Shown here: positions 35,450-44,960 of the stretch, piece by piece
Position numbering within the stretch: the stretch's first letter is position 1
How the letters are laid out: each line of letters opens with the position of its first letter
Source: WM-3-3 sp041660045
Lineage (GTDB): Bacteria > Pseudomonadota > Gammaproteobacteria > Methylococcales > Methylomonadaceae
Length of the DNA: 64,000 nucleotides
Assembly: GCA_041660045.1 (NCBI GenBank)
Contig: JBAZXA010000001.1
Span: 62,001 to 126,000, forward strand
Reading direction: 5' to 3'
Translations under genes and position numbers: made by a program
Notes under the pieces: model-generated
What the model saw: the letters and a program-made list of their open reading frames with translations, nothing else
Told to the model about the DNA's origin: nothing
Databases searched by the model: none

Positions 35450-37294
35450 TCAGTTATTATAATGGATAGAGACAAAGAAATTCCGGCCTGCCGTATTAAA
35501 ATTATTGACAGTCTGATAGTTCTTATCCAGTAAGTTGGCCAGTTTTCCACTCAGTGTCCAGTGTTTGTTGACGTGGTATGCCGCACGCAAATCAAGCGTG
35601 ACAAAGCCGTTGACTTTGATTTGGTTGGCGGCGTCATCAAAACGTCGGCCCTGTGCCAGTACATACGTGCCTAAATCCCAATCCCCAACTGATTTTGACA
35701 AATCAAATGAAAGGGTTTGTTGCGAGCGGCGGGGCAAAATCAAATTAGTGGCGCGGTTTTCTGGGTTTAACAGGCTTAGATTGAGGTGGCCATTCCAGCC
35801 TTGCCATTGTTTTTTTAGTTCAAATTCTAAACCGTCTATCTGTGATTTGCCGATATTTAAGGCCTCAAAATCAAAAGTAATCGGGTTTACTAAAACTGGG
35901 GTGATTAAATTGTCTATATCGGTGTGGTAGGCGCGCACCTCCCATTGCAGCCAGTGGTTGCCGGCAAGACCCACTTCAAAGCTGGTTGATTGCTCGGGTT
36001 TTAGTCCAGGATTACCAAAATTTGGGAAATACAGGTCGTTAAAAGAGGGTGATTTAAAGGCATTGCCAAAACTAGCGAACGGACTGATACCAATTGCTGA
36101 ATTATAGCGCCAGCCAAAGTTGCCTGTTACAAAGTCGCCAAAGGCTTGGTTTTCATCCCAGCGTAAGGAGGCGTTGATGAAGTGATGATCCAATATTTGG
36201 CTATGTAACTCAGTAAAAATGCCAACGTCATAGCGTGATCTTTCAACAAACTGAACTGAGCTATCAATCTCGTCCAAGCGGTAGTCTGAACCCCAAACCC
36301 ATTGGTGTTGTTTAGCTAATGCCACCTGGTTAATCCAACTGGCGTTCCAACGTGTCGTATTAAAACGGCTGGCGAATGAATTATCCGGGGCAAAATTATC
36401 GTTTTCGTCTAGGCTTTGTCCAACGCGTAAGAGGGTATGCCACGTTTTTGTTAAATCTAAGCTGCCAGAGGCGCCGACTACTTGGTTGATAAATTCTAAT
36501 TTATTTTGAAAATTACCATCAAATTTTGTTTCGCCTTCAGAGCGTAGGAAAAAAGCTTCAATTTCGGCATGGTTATCAAAACGATGGCCGACACGGGCGT
36601 TTAAGCCAGTATTAAAATAGCCATCTTGGTCAGGCTGGTTAACGCCAAACGGACCTGGCGTGGGTCGGGTAACGTTAAAGCCTTGGCTGTTAAAATGCGA
36701 TAAACCCAGGGCATACCAGTTTTTCCCCAGTTGGCCGCTAATCGTACCAGAGGCGCGTGCCGTATCGTAAGTGCCGCCGCCAGCATCTAAGCTTATCCTT
36801 GGTTTTTCTGTTTGGCTGCCTTTGCGGGTAAATATTTGGATTACCCCGCCTATGGCTTCAGAACCATACAAGCTGGATTGTGGCCCGCGTATAATTTCTA
36901 CACGTTCAATTTGATCCAGCGGTATCAGTTCAAAAGGTGAAGTGCCTAAGGTGGCTGAGCCGACTTTAATGCCGTCAATTAAAACTAAGACATGGTCTGA
37001 ATTCGTCCCGCGTAAGAAGACGCTGGAAGTTTGGCCAAAGCCACCGTTTTGGGTGATGTCTAAGCCGACAGTTCCGCGTAACAAGTCAGGTAAGGTTTTA
37101 GCTTGTAGTTGCTCGATGTCTTCGCGGTTATATACAGTCGCCGCGGTTGCCAGTTCATCTTTAGGCAGGTCACTACGGGTTGCGGTAACTGCAACATCTG
37201 GTAAGGTGGTACCTTCAGGGCTTGTGTGGTTTTCGGCTTGTGTGTAGGTGCTAACGCCGACCCATAAAATAGGGGCTACTAAAAATGCTTTCAT
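35450..37294 (-). CDS. btuB: TonB-dependent vitamin B12 receptor BtuB
   Basis: This 614-residue outer-membrane receptor has a signal peptide (about residues 1-20) followed by the TonB-box region DVAVTATR near residue 32. The plug domain shows LLRGTVGLDITQNGG, FLRGTNSDHVLVLIDGIKVG and IERVEIIRGPQSSLYGSEAIGG, then a beta-barrel that ends near FFVSIHYNN. The barrel end is Asn, not the usual terminal aromatic residue. Cobalamin specificity is given by the cobalamin riboswitch upstream rather than by sequence alone. AGAGGA at 37299-37304 is the ribosome-binding site. Confidence 0.92.
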   Translation of the reverse strand: MKAFLVAPILWVGVSTYTQAENHTSPEGTTLPDVAVTATRSDLPKDELATAATVYNREDIEQLQAKTLPDLLRGTVGLDITQNGGFGQTSSVFLRGTNSDHVLVLIDGIKVGSATLGTSPFELIPLDQIERVEIIRGPQSSLYGSEAIGGVIQIFTRKGSQTEKPRISLDAGGGTYDTARASGTISGQLGKNWYALGLSHFNSQGFNVTRPTPGPFGVNQPDQDGYFNTGLNARVGHRFDNHAEIEAFFLRSEGETKFDGNFQNKLEFINQVVGASGSLDLTKTWHTLLRVGQSLDENDNFAPDNSFASRFNTTRWNASWINQVALAKQHQWVWGSDYRLDEIDSSVQFVERSRYDVGIFTELHSQILDHHFINASLRWDENQAFGDFVTGNFGWRYNSAIGISPFASFGNAFKSPSFNDLYFPNFGNPGLKPEQSTSFEVGLAGNHWLQWEVRAYHTDIDNLITPVLVNPITFDFEALNIGKSQIDGLEFELKKQWQGWNGHLNLSLLNPENRATNLILPRRSQQTLSFDLSKSVGDWDLGTYVLAQGRRFDDAANQIKVNGFVTLDLRAAYHVNKHWTLSGKLANLLDKNYQTVNNFNTAGRNFFVSIHYNN

Positions 37295-37330
37295 GTTGTC
37301 CTCTGCGCCGCCCGCGCAATTAGGGCTAAA

Positions 37331-37409
37331 GTAAAAGCACGGCGGGGAGCAAAGGAAAACATAGCCTGTATGTCAGGCAGATGTTTTCGATAACAGCCCT
37401 CCGCTGTGC
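37331..37409 (-). terminator. Riboswitch expression-platform terminator hairpin
   Basis: Reading the minus strand after the aptamer, the arms 37396-37409 and 37337-37350 pair over 12 of 14 positions. Inside them is a second stem of GAAAACAT/ATGTTTTC with GCCTG/CAGGC (37355-37388). Directly after the outer arm comes TTTTACTTT. This forms a long intrinsic-terminator-like structure between the aptamer and btuB, about 30 bases before its ribosome-binding site. Confidence 0.65.
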
Positions 37410-37422
37410 CGAATCATACTTT

Positions 37423-37602
37423 TAGGCCGGTCTCCGGGCTAGTAAGTGGCGTTAACCTGAAGCGTCACCTTCCCATGCTAAAAACACAGTGGTAATTCGA
37501 CGATTCTTTACTTACATACCGTTGCGGGGGCAGCGTTGGCTTAGGTGCTAAGACTTTACCAACTTCCCGTTTAACCATCGTGGGTAAAACGATGGAACCT
37601 AA
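37423..37602 (-). ncRNA. Cobalamin riboswitch aptamer upstream of btuB
   Basis: On the minus strand the aptamer runs from a P2-like hairpin (37575-37596), through TTAAACGGGAA, CGCTGCCCCCGCAACGGT (about 37520-37537), a GGGAAGGTGACG segment (about 37462-37475) and ends with the B12 box AGCCCGGAGACCGGCC (37425-37440), which fits the published consensus at every position. Adenosyl- or methylcobalamin binding would lower btuB expression. The platform is described at 37331-37409. The remainder of the 421-base gap upstream, to 37715, has no recognised feature beyond this RNA. Confidence 0.95.
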
Positions 37603-37715
37603 AAGCAGTCGCGCATTATTGGTTAACTACGGGTATATTGCAACTCTTTAGTGAGGGGAACAGTTGGTTTTCCAAAAAAACACCCCTAATTACGGGCTAA
37701 GTGGAATTCAGGGTT

Positions 37716-38531
37716 TTAGGTTTGGCAGTGTTGGCAATAGACGCTGGAGCGATTGTTAAGACGTATTTCTGTGAGGGGTTGCTGGCAAATCCGGCATGCC
37801 TGTCCAGCGCGGCCATAGACTTGCAGCTGTTGTTGAAAATAACCAGGTTTACCGGCTTCATTGACAAAGTCACGCAAGGTTGTGCCGCCTAAATCTATGG
37901 CATTTGCCAAAATCGTTTGGATGCATTCAACTAAACGTTGGTAGCGGGCTAAAGAAATTTTACCTGCGTGTCGGTTGGGATGGATGCCGGCCATAAACAA
38001 AGATTCATTGGCATAAATATTACCGACGCCGACAACAGTATGGCTGTCCATGATAAACGATTTAACTGGGGTTTTACGGCCGCGTGAAAGCTGATAAAGA
38101 TGCTTACCAGTAAATGCTGCTAACAACGGTTCTGGCCCTAGGTCCTTGATTAAGGTATGGGCTTCTGGCGGCGCGGTCGTCCATAGCACGGCGCCAAACC
38201 GGCGTGGATCATTAAAGCGTAGCAAAGTACCATCATTAAACAGGAAATCAATATGGTCATGCTTACCAGGCGCTTGATTGTTAGTGATGATGCGCAGGCT
38301 GCCGGACATGCCTAAATGAATTATTAAATGGCCGGAGGCAGTGGCAAGCAGTAAGTATTTTCCACGTCTTGAGACTTGTACCAGGGTTAAACCGACTAAG
38401 ATTTGCTCAAGTAGGTGGTCGATTGGCCAGCGCAGTTGGGGTTGACGTACTGTTACCGCAATAAAAGACTTTCCGGTTATGTGGGGTGTAATACCGCGTG
38501 CGGTGGTTTCAACTTCAGGTAATTCAGGCAT
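37716..38531 (-). CDS. mutM: Formamidopyrimidine-DNA glycosylase MutM (Fpg)
   Basis: MutM excises 8-oxoguanine and formamidopyrimidines and cuts the abasic site. The N-terminal PELPEVETT supplies the catalytic Pro and Glu. LRFNDPRRFG near residue 105 is the damage-facing loop, and the C-terminal zinc finger CRICQQPL...CQHC has its four Cys. The H2TH region with VVGVGNIYANESLF near residue 165 is intact. At 271 residues it is full length. It is transcribed ahead of, and away from, the riboswitch and btuB; the Gld operon lies 25 bases upstream. Confidence 0.97.
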   Translation of the reverse strand: MPELPEVETTARGITPHITGKSFIAVTVRQPQLRWPIDHLLEQILVGLTLVQVSRRGKYLLLATASGHLIIHLGMSGSLRIITNNQAPGKHDHIDFLFNDGTLLRFNDPRRFGAVLWTTAPPEAHTLIKDLGPEPLLAAFTGKHLYQLSRGRKTPVKSFIMDSHTVVGVGNIYANESLFMAGIHPNRHAGKISLARYQRLVECIQTILANAIDLGGTTLRDFVNEAGKPGYFQQQLQVYGRAGQACRICQQPLTEIRLNNRSSVYCQHCQT

Positions 38532-38556
38532 TGTTGTTGGCTTGGTTTAATAAAAG

Positions 38557-39903
38557 TTAACGCTGCTTACGTTTACGCCAAATGATAAGCCCTGTGCCTA
38601 ACAAGGTGAAAGGGATAATAAATAAAAAGCCAAAGCCTATCGCGGCAATTGCCGTTTTGTTCAACTGTAAGCTTGAGTCTAAGCTGGATTTAGGCGGGAT
38701 GTCGATTTGTCCATCACTATAGCTAAGCCAGTTGATTAATCTTAAGCCCATATCTAAATTGCCGGCATTCCCTAAATAGGCATTTGATAAAAAATCACCA
38801 TCACCTAACACAATAATACGTTGCTGGGGTTTATCTGGAATGTTGCGGGTTAATGCATAGGCTAAATCTAAGGGGCCTTGCTGCTCGTTATTATCCGCAT
38901 CAAAGCGGACATTTTTGTTAATACTGCCTAGCTCGCTCCAACTGGTGGCAGCGCTGCTAAACAGGGTTGAGGCTTGAAAATCTGATTCTTGGTCAAATGC
39001 CAAGGCTGCGATGCCTGGATACAAGGTAATGGTTTGCAAGTTTTTTAAAGCGGGGTGCGGATGGTAGTTGCCCAGGACTACAAAACTAGGGTCGTCTATA
39101 CCATAAAGCTGGGTATTGGTATCAACAACCACGCCATCAATCTGGCGTATGCCGAGAGCTTTTTCTAGGGTGTCTAATTGATGATTGCCGGGTTCAGCCA
39201 AGAGCAATAAACTTCTACCAGATTGGATATATTGTTTGATGATGTCGATTTCACCAGCTAATAACGGCACAGTTGGGGCGCTGATTACAAGCAACATAGC
39301 ATTATCAGGAATCGAGGCCAGTGTCGTTAAATTAAGCGGTTGTACCCTAATTTTACGCCGCTCCATAGCTAGGCTGAATTGGTTTAAATCAAAATTTGCC
39401 TGGCCATCAGCCGCACGCTCCCCGTGTCCAGTTAAAAACGTAATCCAGCGTTCTTGGGCATTAGCAAGTTGTAATAAAGCGCTACTGAGTGAGGTTTCGT
39501 CAATAAAGGTTACTGTTTCACTACGGCCTTGGTATTCAATGATAACCGCGCCAGTAGCGCCTATATTAAGTTCGCGGATTTGTTCCGGGTGCTGCTCTGG
39601 ATCTATAAAATCAAAGCTTAGGTTGTTTTTATAGCGCTGATAGCGGCTGACCAGTTGGGCTATTTGTGGCCTTATGGACAGGCTAGGCTTGATATACGCG
39701 TGTATGGTCATATCATCTGGCATCGCCGACAATAATTTTTGTGAGGCCTCCGATAAGGTATTGCTATGATCGCCAGTTACATCAATTTCCCAACGATATT
39801 GGGTAGTCAATTTGGCTGCTAATGCGATGACAGTTAACAACAGCAGGCTAAGCAATAAATTCTTAAGATAGAGTTGTCGATGTAAATGCTGGGATATTTT
39901 CAT
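38557..39903 (-). CDS. Gliding-type (GldG-like) ABC-associated membrane protein
   Basis: This 448-residue protein has an N-terminal transmembrane segment (about 13-31) and a C-terminal one (about 415-437). Between them is a large periplasmic part with the GldG-like SATGTAQ-free body: SEASQKLLSAMPDDMTIHAYI, IEYQGRSETV and FLTGHGERAADGQ, which are motifs of the 'Gldg/ABC-type uncharacterised' domain. Together with the permease and ATPase upstream it forms a three-part system that in other bacteria is linked to gliding or envelope processes; no direct function is known here. It overlaps the permease gene by 4 bases. Confidence 0.85.
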   Translation of the reverse strand: MKISQHLHRQLYLKNLLLSLLLLTVIALAAKLTTQYRWEIDVTGDHSNTLSEASQKLLSAMPDDMTIHAYIKPSLSIRPQIAQLVSRYQRYKNNLSFDFIDPEQHPEQIRELNIGATGAVIIEYQGRSETVTFIDETSLSSALLQLANAQERWITFLTGHGERAADGQANFDLNQFSLAMERRKIRVQPLNLTTLASIPDNAMLLVISAPTVPLLAGEIDIIKQYIQSGRSLLLLAEPGNHQLDTLEKALGIRQIDGVVVDTNTQLYGIDDPSFVVLGNYHPHPALKNLQTITLYPGIAALAFDQESDFQASTLFSSAATSWSELGSINKNVRFDADNNEQQGPLDLAYALTRNIPDKPQQRIIVLGDGDFLSNAYLGNAGNLDMGLRLINWLSYSDGQIDIPPKSSLDSSLQLNKTAIAAIGFGFLFIIPFTLLGTGLIIWRKRKQR

Positions 39904-40658
39904 TTTTGCAAGCGGTCACTTTCAAGTCTGCGTATGCTCAAGATTAAAAACGTAGCGGTAAATAGCAAAAAATAGATAACATCGGTGGAGCTAATCAAGC
40001 CACTTTGAAGCGCTTGAAAATGTCGAAGCACGGATAAATATTCAAACAATTCACTGTGCTGGTTTTGCAAGCCGGAAGACCAATCTAAAATCCATAACAG
40101 CAATAGCAGGCCAAAACTTGCCATGGCGGCCACAGTTGGGTGGCTGGCTATGCTGGAGGTGAACACGCCTATGGCGCAAAAGGCTGAAACCAACAAGATT
40201 AAGGCTAAGACATTAGCTAAAAACTTGCCAAAATCTAAGCTACCACCGATCAACAGCGATAATGGCATACAAGCAGTTAACAAAACAATTAGCCATAGCA
40301 GGGCGCAAATACTTAAATATTTGCCCAAAATGATATCAGCCGAACTAACTGGCGCAGATAGCAATAAGGCCAAGGTTTTGTTACGGCGCTCTTCGCAAAT
40401 TAAGCGCATGGTGAGCAATGGCGTAATTAACATTAATATAATGCCGGCGTTACCAAAAAGCGGTGTGACAACAATATCGGTTAGGCCTGGCGCATGTTCC
40501 AGCGTGGCTAATTTGGGTTGTAATAAGGTGAATGTATCGACTTGGGATAAGAATAAAAAGGCCAGGATAAATTGCAAAACGGCCAGTATTGTCCACGCTA
40601 AGGGTGATAAAAATAGGCTTTTGAATTCACGGCTAGCGATGGTGGCTATTTTGCTCAT
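39900..40658 (-). CDS. ABC-2-type permease (GldF-like)
   Basis: This 252-residue integral membrane protein has about six hydrophobic segments. It opens with IASREFKSLFLSPLAWTILAVLQF, and the LLTMRLICEERRNKTLALLLSAP motif near residue 80 is the cytoplasmic 'ERR.KT..LLL' signature of ABC-2 permeases that follow GldA-like ATPases. It is the membrane partner of the ATPase at 40658 (1-base TAATG overlap) and of the GldG-like protein downstream. Substrate unknown. Confidence 0.88.
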   Translation of the reverse strand: MSKIATIASREFKSLFLSPLAWTILAVLQFILAFLFLSQVDTFTLLQPKLATLEHAPGLTDIVVTPLFGNAGIILMLITPLLTMRLICEERRNKTLALLLSAPVSSADIILGKYLSICALLWLIVLLTACMPLSLLIGGSLDFGKFLANVLALILLVSAFCAIGVFTSSIASHPTVAAMASFGLLLLLWILDWSSGLQNQHSELFEYLSVLRHFQALQSGLISSTDVIYFLLFTATFLILSIRRLESDRLQK

Positions 40659-41590
40659 TAAAGTTGGTCAGGTTGCTCGTGGGTAAGGCTGATAAAAATG
40701 TCTTCCATAGACTTTTTAATTGGGGTAAGTTCTAGCAGGCCACAACCCAAAGTGCAGACGGTTTCGGCAATTTGTTCGGCAGGATTGCAACCAGCTGCAT
40801 GATGGATAGTCATTTCTAGCGGCGTTGTCTGCTCTATGGCATTAATGCCGGATATAGCCAGTAAGTTTGTGGTTGCTATAGGGAGGCGTGTCGTCAGTTT
40901 AATTGAGCCTGAATTCATCTGTTGGTTGAGGCCGCTAATGGTTTCTTTTAATACCAATTGGCCTTGGTGAATAATTTGCACATGGCTACAGGATTCTTGT
41001 ACTTCATTAAGGATATGGGTGGATAAAATAATACCGTGATCTTGTCCAAGTTCTTTAATTAAGCTACGGATTTCTTTGATTTGAATAGGATCTAAGCCCA
41101 CCGTAGGTTCATCTAAAATAATAATTTCTGGGTTATGCAATAGCGCCTGTGCTATGCCTGCCCGCTGCTGAAAGCCTTTGGATAAGTTCCCAATCAAACG
41201 CCCCGATACTTCATCAAGCCCGGTGCGTTGTTTTGCCTTATCCACCATAGCCTTAACGGCATGTTTACCGATATTATGTAAGTTTGCACAATAAACTAGG
41301 AATTCTTGTACGCTAAGGTCTTTATATAAGGGCGGGGTGTCGGGTAAATAACCCAAACTTTGTTTAGCGGCTTTAGGGTTATCGAGCAGATCAAAACCAT
41401 TGATTTTAATTTGTCCTGCACTGGGTGCAAGGTTGCCGCAGAGCATTTGCATTGTAGTGGTCTTGCCTGCACCATTGGGGCCAAGAAAGCCTAAAACTTC
41501 ACCTTTATTTAGGGAAAAACTAACGTTATTGACAGCGCAATATTTGCCATAATATCGGCTAAGCTGGTCTGCTTCAATTAATGCGGACAT
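40658..41590 (-). CDS. ABC transporter ATP-binding protein (GldA-like)
   Basis: This 310-residue ATPase has Walker A GPNGAGKTTTMQML near residue 35, signature LSKGFQQRAGIAQALL near residue 135, Walker B IIILDEPTVGLDPIQ and an H-loop in ILSTHILNEVQ. The C-terminal about 80 residues are an accessory domain of the ABC-2/Gld group. It heads the ATPase-permease-GldG-like operon, and hflD lies 4 bases upstream on the same strand. Confidence 0.92.
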   Translation of the reverse strand: MSALIEADQLSRYYGKYCAVNNVSFSLNKGEVLGFLGPNGAGKTTTMQMLCGNLAPSAGQIKINGFDLLDNPKAAKQSLGYLPDTPPLYKDLSVQEFLVYCANLHNIGKHAVKAMVDKAKQRTGLDEVSGRLIGNLSKGFQQRAGIAQALLHNPEIIILDEPTVGLDPIQIKEIRSLIKELGQDHGIILSTHILNEVQESCSHVQIIHQGQLVLKETISGLNQQMNSGSIKLTTRLPIATTNLLAISGINAIEQTTPLEMTIHHAAGCNPAEQIAETVCTLGCGLLELTPIKKSMEDIFISLTHEQPDQL

Positions 41591-41594
41591 TTGA

Positions 41595-42218
41595 TTAAAC
41601 TTGTTCTAGCAACACATTGAGTTCCACTAGCATTTTTTTGCGGTCAAATAGAAATTTCCAGTAGGAGCCGCGGCATTGCCGCCATAATTTGGCAGAGCGT
41701 ATACCGGCAAGTAACAAGGCTCTAATTTTATTAACATTCGTGGTTTGTGATAAGTACACGTTTTCGCCTTTTACCATAATTCTGGGTTGTAACGTGCTGA
41801 TAGTATCATGATATGCCTCACCTAAATTGGCCAGCACATTGTCATGTAATAGGCCAAAGTGGTTACTTTGAGCCTGGGCTTTTATGAGGCTAATTTGTAT
41901 GGTTTTAAGCATTTCTGGCTGTTTCGATAGTTGATTTTCTAGGGAAATCAAAGCAGCACAGTAACGGGCTTGGTCAGGGTTGATGATTTTTAAGTTGCTT
42001 AGCTGGCTGTTGAGTTGTCCTAGCCCTAATTTTAAGCCCGCTAAACTGCCATAGACATCAATTACGCTATCAGAATCAATTTTTAAGACACTTGATATGC
42101 TGGCTTCTGTTGCGGTTAAATCGGCATTGCCGGTAGTTGCTAATTGCTGCACGAGTGCGGCTGCTTGCGCAATACCCGCCAGTGCGATAGTTTGGTTAGA
42201 GATAGTGTTTAATCGCAT
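41595..42218 (-). CDS. hflD: HflD homologue
   Basis: This 207-residue helical protein matches HflD, a membrane-associated protein known in E. coli for binding the lambda CII regulator. The opening NQTIALAGIAQAAALVQQLATTG and the VYGSLAGLKLGLGQL segment near residue 60 are typical. In E. coli it lies beside mnmA (trmU) and purB; neither is here, so it has a new place at the head of an ABC operon. Its broader cellular role is not clear. Confidence 0.88.
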   Translation of the reverse strand: MRLNTISNQTIALAGIAQAAALVQQLATTGNADLTATEASISSVLKIDSDSVIDVYGSLAGLKLGLGQLNSQLSNLKIINPDQARYCAALISLENQLSKQPEMLKTIQISLIKAQAQSNHFGLLHDNVLANLGEAYHDTISTLQPRIMVKGENVYLSQTTNVNKIRALLLAGIRSAKLWRQCRGSYWKFLFDRKKMLVELNVLLEQV

Positions 42219-42286
42219 AGATGCAGGTAAAAATTCAAATTAAGCTGAATAAAATAAACGGATTGTATTAATTTATAACATGATTA

Positions 42287-42301
42287 TCGACAATCGGTCG
42301 A
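42287..42301 (+). promoter_or_regulatory. Short dyad before the copZ-like gene
   Basis: TCGAC (42287-42291) and GTCGA (42297-42301) form an inverted repeat two bases before TATGAT (42303-42308), a possible -10. No -35 at the right distance and no classical CueR or CsoR box were recognised. Confidence 0.25.
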
Positions 42302-42344
42302 GTATGATGTAAAACACACAACTTTGACTTTTGGAGGCATGGAA

Positions 42345-42554
42345 ATGGGTAAATCCGTGATATTAAATGTAAATGGTATGAAATGTGGCGGTTGCGAAAG
42401 CAATGTCACTAGCAAACTATTGCAAATGAAAGGCGTCATTACAGCAACTGCTTCACATCAAAACAAGCAAGTCAGTATTGAATTTGATGAAGGGGAGACC
42501 AGCCTCGAGACGCTTATTGATGTAATCAAAAGCAGTGGTTACAGCGTTGAATAA
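42345..42554 (+). CDS. Copper chaperone-like heavy-metal-associated protein (CopZ-like)
   Basis: This 69-residue HMA domain has the metal site GMKCGGC at residues 11-17 within VNGMKCGGCES, and a typical beta-alpha-beta-beta-alpha-beta pattern ending IKSSGYSVE. It should bind Cu(I) and pass it to CopA. GGAGG at 42333-42337 supports ATG 42345; longer starts at 42324 or 42339 are too near or before the ribosome-binding site. It precedes copA by 20 bases. Confidence 0.87.
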   Translation: MGKSVILNVNGMKCGGCESNVTSKLLQMKGVITATASHQNKQVSIEFDEGETSLETLIDVIKSSGYSVE

Positions 42555-42574
42555 TTAAACAATAAACTTAATTT

Positions 42575-44836
42575 ATGAACCTTGACAGTCAGATTGATTC
42601 CGAAAATACCGAATTGCGTTTGTCAATTTTAGGTATGCGTTGCGCTGGCTGTGTGGCTTCTGTCGAAGGTGCATTGGCGGCAGTAGATGGCGTGACAGGG
42701 GTCACGGTAAATTTTGCCGACCATTCGGCTTGGGTAAAAGGGGCTGCCGACCCTCGGTTTTTGCTACAAGCGGTAAAAAGTGCCGGTTATGACGCGGCTA
42801 TCATGGAAGGGTTTGAAGATCCCGCTATTGAAGAGCAGCAAGAAGAACAACGTTATCAAAAGCTGATCATGAAAGCTTCGGTTGCGGGTTTTTTTGGGTT
42901 GGTATTAATGTTGGCTGAGCATTTTGATAGCTTACCGGCGTTTGATTCTTCAATAGGACGCTGGTTTTGGCCCGAAATTGCATTATTAAGCTTAGCTGTG
43001 ATGATTTATTCTGGTGGGCATTTTTATAGTGGCGCCGTTAAATCGCTACGCTTAAAACAAGCCAATATGGATACATTGATTGCCTTGGGTACTGGTTCAG
43101 CTTGGCTTTATTCGAGCATAATCATTGATTATTACGCTGTTTTACCTACCCTGGCCCGCCATGCTTATTTTGAAGCGGCGGTTACCATTTTAGCGTTTAT
43201 TAATTTAGGCACCGCGTTAGAAACAAGGGCGCGCGGTAAAACATCCTCAGCCATCCGGCAACTAATTGGCTTGCAACCGCGTACTGCAAGGGTTTTAAGA
43301 GAGGGTGTAGAAACGGATATTGCCATAGAAGAAGTGGGTTTGGACGAAACCTTACGGGTTAGACCGGGAGAAAAGATAGCGGTTGATGGCGTTATCATTG
43401 AAGGTTATTCATCAGTTGATGAATCAATGTTAACCGGCGAGGCTATTGCCGTTGAAAAAGCTGTAGGTGCAACAGTAGTGGCGGGCACCATAAACCAGTC
43501 CGGCAGCTTTTTGTTCAAGGCTACGCGGATTGGGCGTGATACTGCCTTGGCTCAAATCATCTCGAGTGTGCGTACAGCCCAAAGTAGCAAGCCTGAAATT
43601 GCCCGTTTGGTCGATAAAATTGCAGCCGTTTTTGTGCCGATAGTGGTGTTGGTTGCGGTATTCACGTTTATGGTTTGGTATATCTGGGGACCTGATCCCT
43701 CAATGGGCTATGCCTTTGTAACCGCAATGACGGTATTGGTGATAGCTTGCCCGTGCGCCTTAGGTTTGGCTACGCCAATATCAATCATGGTTGCTGTGGG
43801 CAAAGCGGCGCAATCAGGAATATTAATCCGCAAAGGTGAAGCTTTACAATTGGCTGGTAAATTAAATTGCTTAATTTTAGATAAAACCGGCACGGTCACC
43901 GAAGGTAAACCTACAGTCACCCATATTTCGGCATTTGGAAACTTTAGTGATGACGTAATATTACAATTAGCCGCGAGTATTGAATCCGGTTCCGAGCATC
44001 CATTGGCGGCAGCCATATTAAAAGCAGCGGGGCAAAAAGGCTTAAAGCTGGAAAGTATCAAACAATTTAAGGCTATTAGCGGGCAAGGTGTGGTCGGTGA
44101 CATAAATGGGCAAGCGGTTTATTTTGGAAACCCGTTACTCATGAAAACCAATGCTATTGCTAGTGATCAATATCATAGCCAACTGGCCGAGCTTTCTGCC
44201 TCGGGTCAAACCCCCATGTTATTGGCGGTCAATAACGAGATAGCCGGGATAATCGGTGTTTCCGACCCCATCAAAAAAGATTCAGCAAGCGCAGTGCAAC
44301 TACTTGAAAAACTCGGTATAAGAGTGTTAATGGTAACAGGTGATAATGCCATAACCGCGCAAGCGATTGCAAAACAAGCAGGTATCACCGAAGTACGGGC
44401 ACAAATTTTACCGCAGGACAAAGCTGCCGTGGTTAAGGAATTACAACAACTAGGCTTAGTTGTGGGCATGGTTGGGGATGGTATTAATGATGCGCCGGCT
44501 TTGGCGCAAGCGGATGTTGGTTTAGCGATTGGTACGGGCACGGATGTCGCGATTGAGAGCGCGGATATGGTCGTTTTACAAGGCTCATTATTGAAAATTC
44601 CAGAGGCTATCGAACTTTCAAAAGCGACCTTAGCTAACATACAACAAAATCTGTTAGGTGCGTTTTTTTATAATGTTATCAGTATTCCTGTCGCTGCCGG
44701 CTTGCTATACCCTGTTTTTGGGGTTTTGTTAGACCCTATGATGGCTGGCGCTGCTATGGCTTTGTCTTCGGTAACAGTGGTCATGAATGCTAATCGGTTG
44801 CGTTGGATAGATTTTAGTAAGGCGGGACGGGACTAG
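42575..44836 (+). CDS. copA: Copper-exporting P-type ATPase CopA
   Basis: This 753-residue P1B-type ATPase has one N-terminal HMA domain (GMRCAGC, about residues 19-25), eight transmembrane segments, and the phosphorylation motif DKTGTVTEG near residue 435. The transport site is [10 protein letters not shown] in helix 6; helix 7 has YN and helix 8 MALSS, the set that marks Cu(I) pumps. Dephosphorylation TGEA and the hinge GDGINDAP are intact, as is SEHPLA for nucleotide binding. It exports Cu(I) from the cytoplasm. A copZ-like gene directly precedes it. No cueR-like regulator is near. Confidence 0.95.
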   Translation: MNLDSQIDSENTELRLSILGMRCAGCVASVEGALAAVDGVTGVTVNFADHSAWVKGAADPRFLLQAVKSAGYDAAIMEGFEDPAIEEQQEEQRYQKLIMKASVAGFFGLVLMLAEHFDSLPAFDSSIGRWFWPEIALLSLAVMIYSGGHFYSGAVKSLRLKQANMDTLIALGTGSAWLYSSIIIDYYAVLPTLARHAYFEAAVTILAFINLGTALETRARGKTSSAIRQLIGLQPRTARVLREGVETDIAIEEVGLDETLRVRPGEKIAVDGVIIEGYSSVDESMLTGEAIAVEKAVGATVVAGTINQSGSFLFKATRIGRDTALAQIISSVRTAQSSKPEIARLVDKIAAVFVPIVVLVAVFTFMVWYIWGPDPSMGYAFVTAMTVLVIACPCALGLATPISIMVAVGKAAQSGILIRKGEALQLAGKLNCLILDKTGTVTEGKPTVTHISAFGNFSDDVILQLAASIESGSEHPLAAAILKAAGQKGLKLESIKQFKAISGQGVVGDINGQAVYFGNPLLMKTNAIASDQYHSQLAELSASGQTPMLLAVNNEIAGIIGVSDPIKKDSASAVQLLEKLGIRVLMVTGDNAITAQAIAKQAGITEVRAQILPQDKAAVVKELQQLGLVVGMVGDGINDAPALAQADVGLAIGTGTDVAIESADMVVLQGSLLKIPEAIELSKATLANIQQNLLGAFFYNVISIPVAAGLLYPVFGVLLDPMMAGAAMALSSVTVVMNANRLRWIDFSKAGRD

Positions 44837-44960
44837 CGCGTGTTTAAGTTAACGTTAAATTTTTGGTTATTCTTAATTTAGGTGGACGGGATGATTTTTT
44901 TACCAAATTATCAACTTATGCCACTTATTTCTGTAACGGCTACAATCCCAGCTTCAGAGA

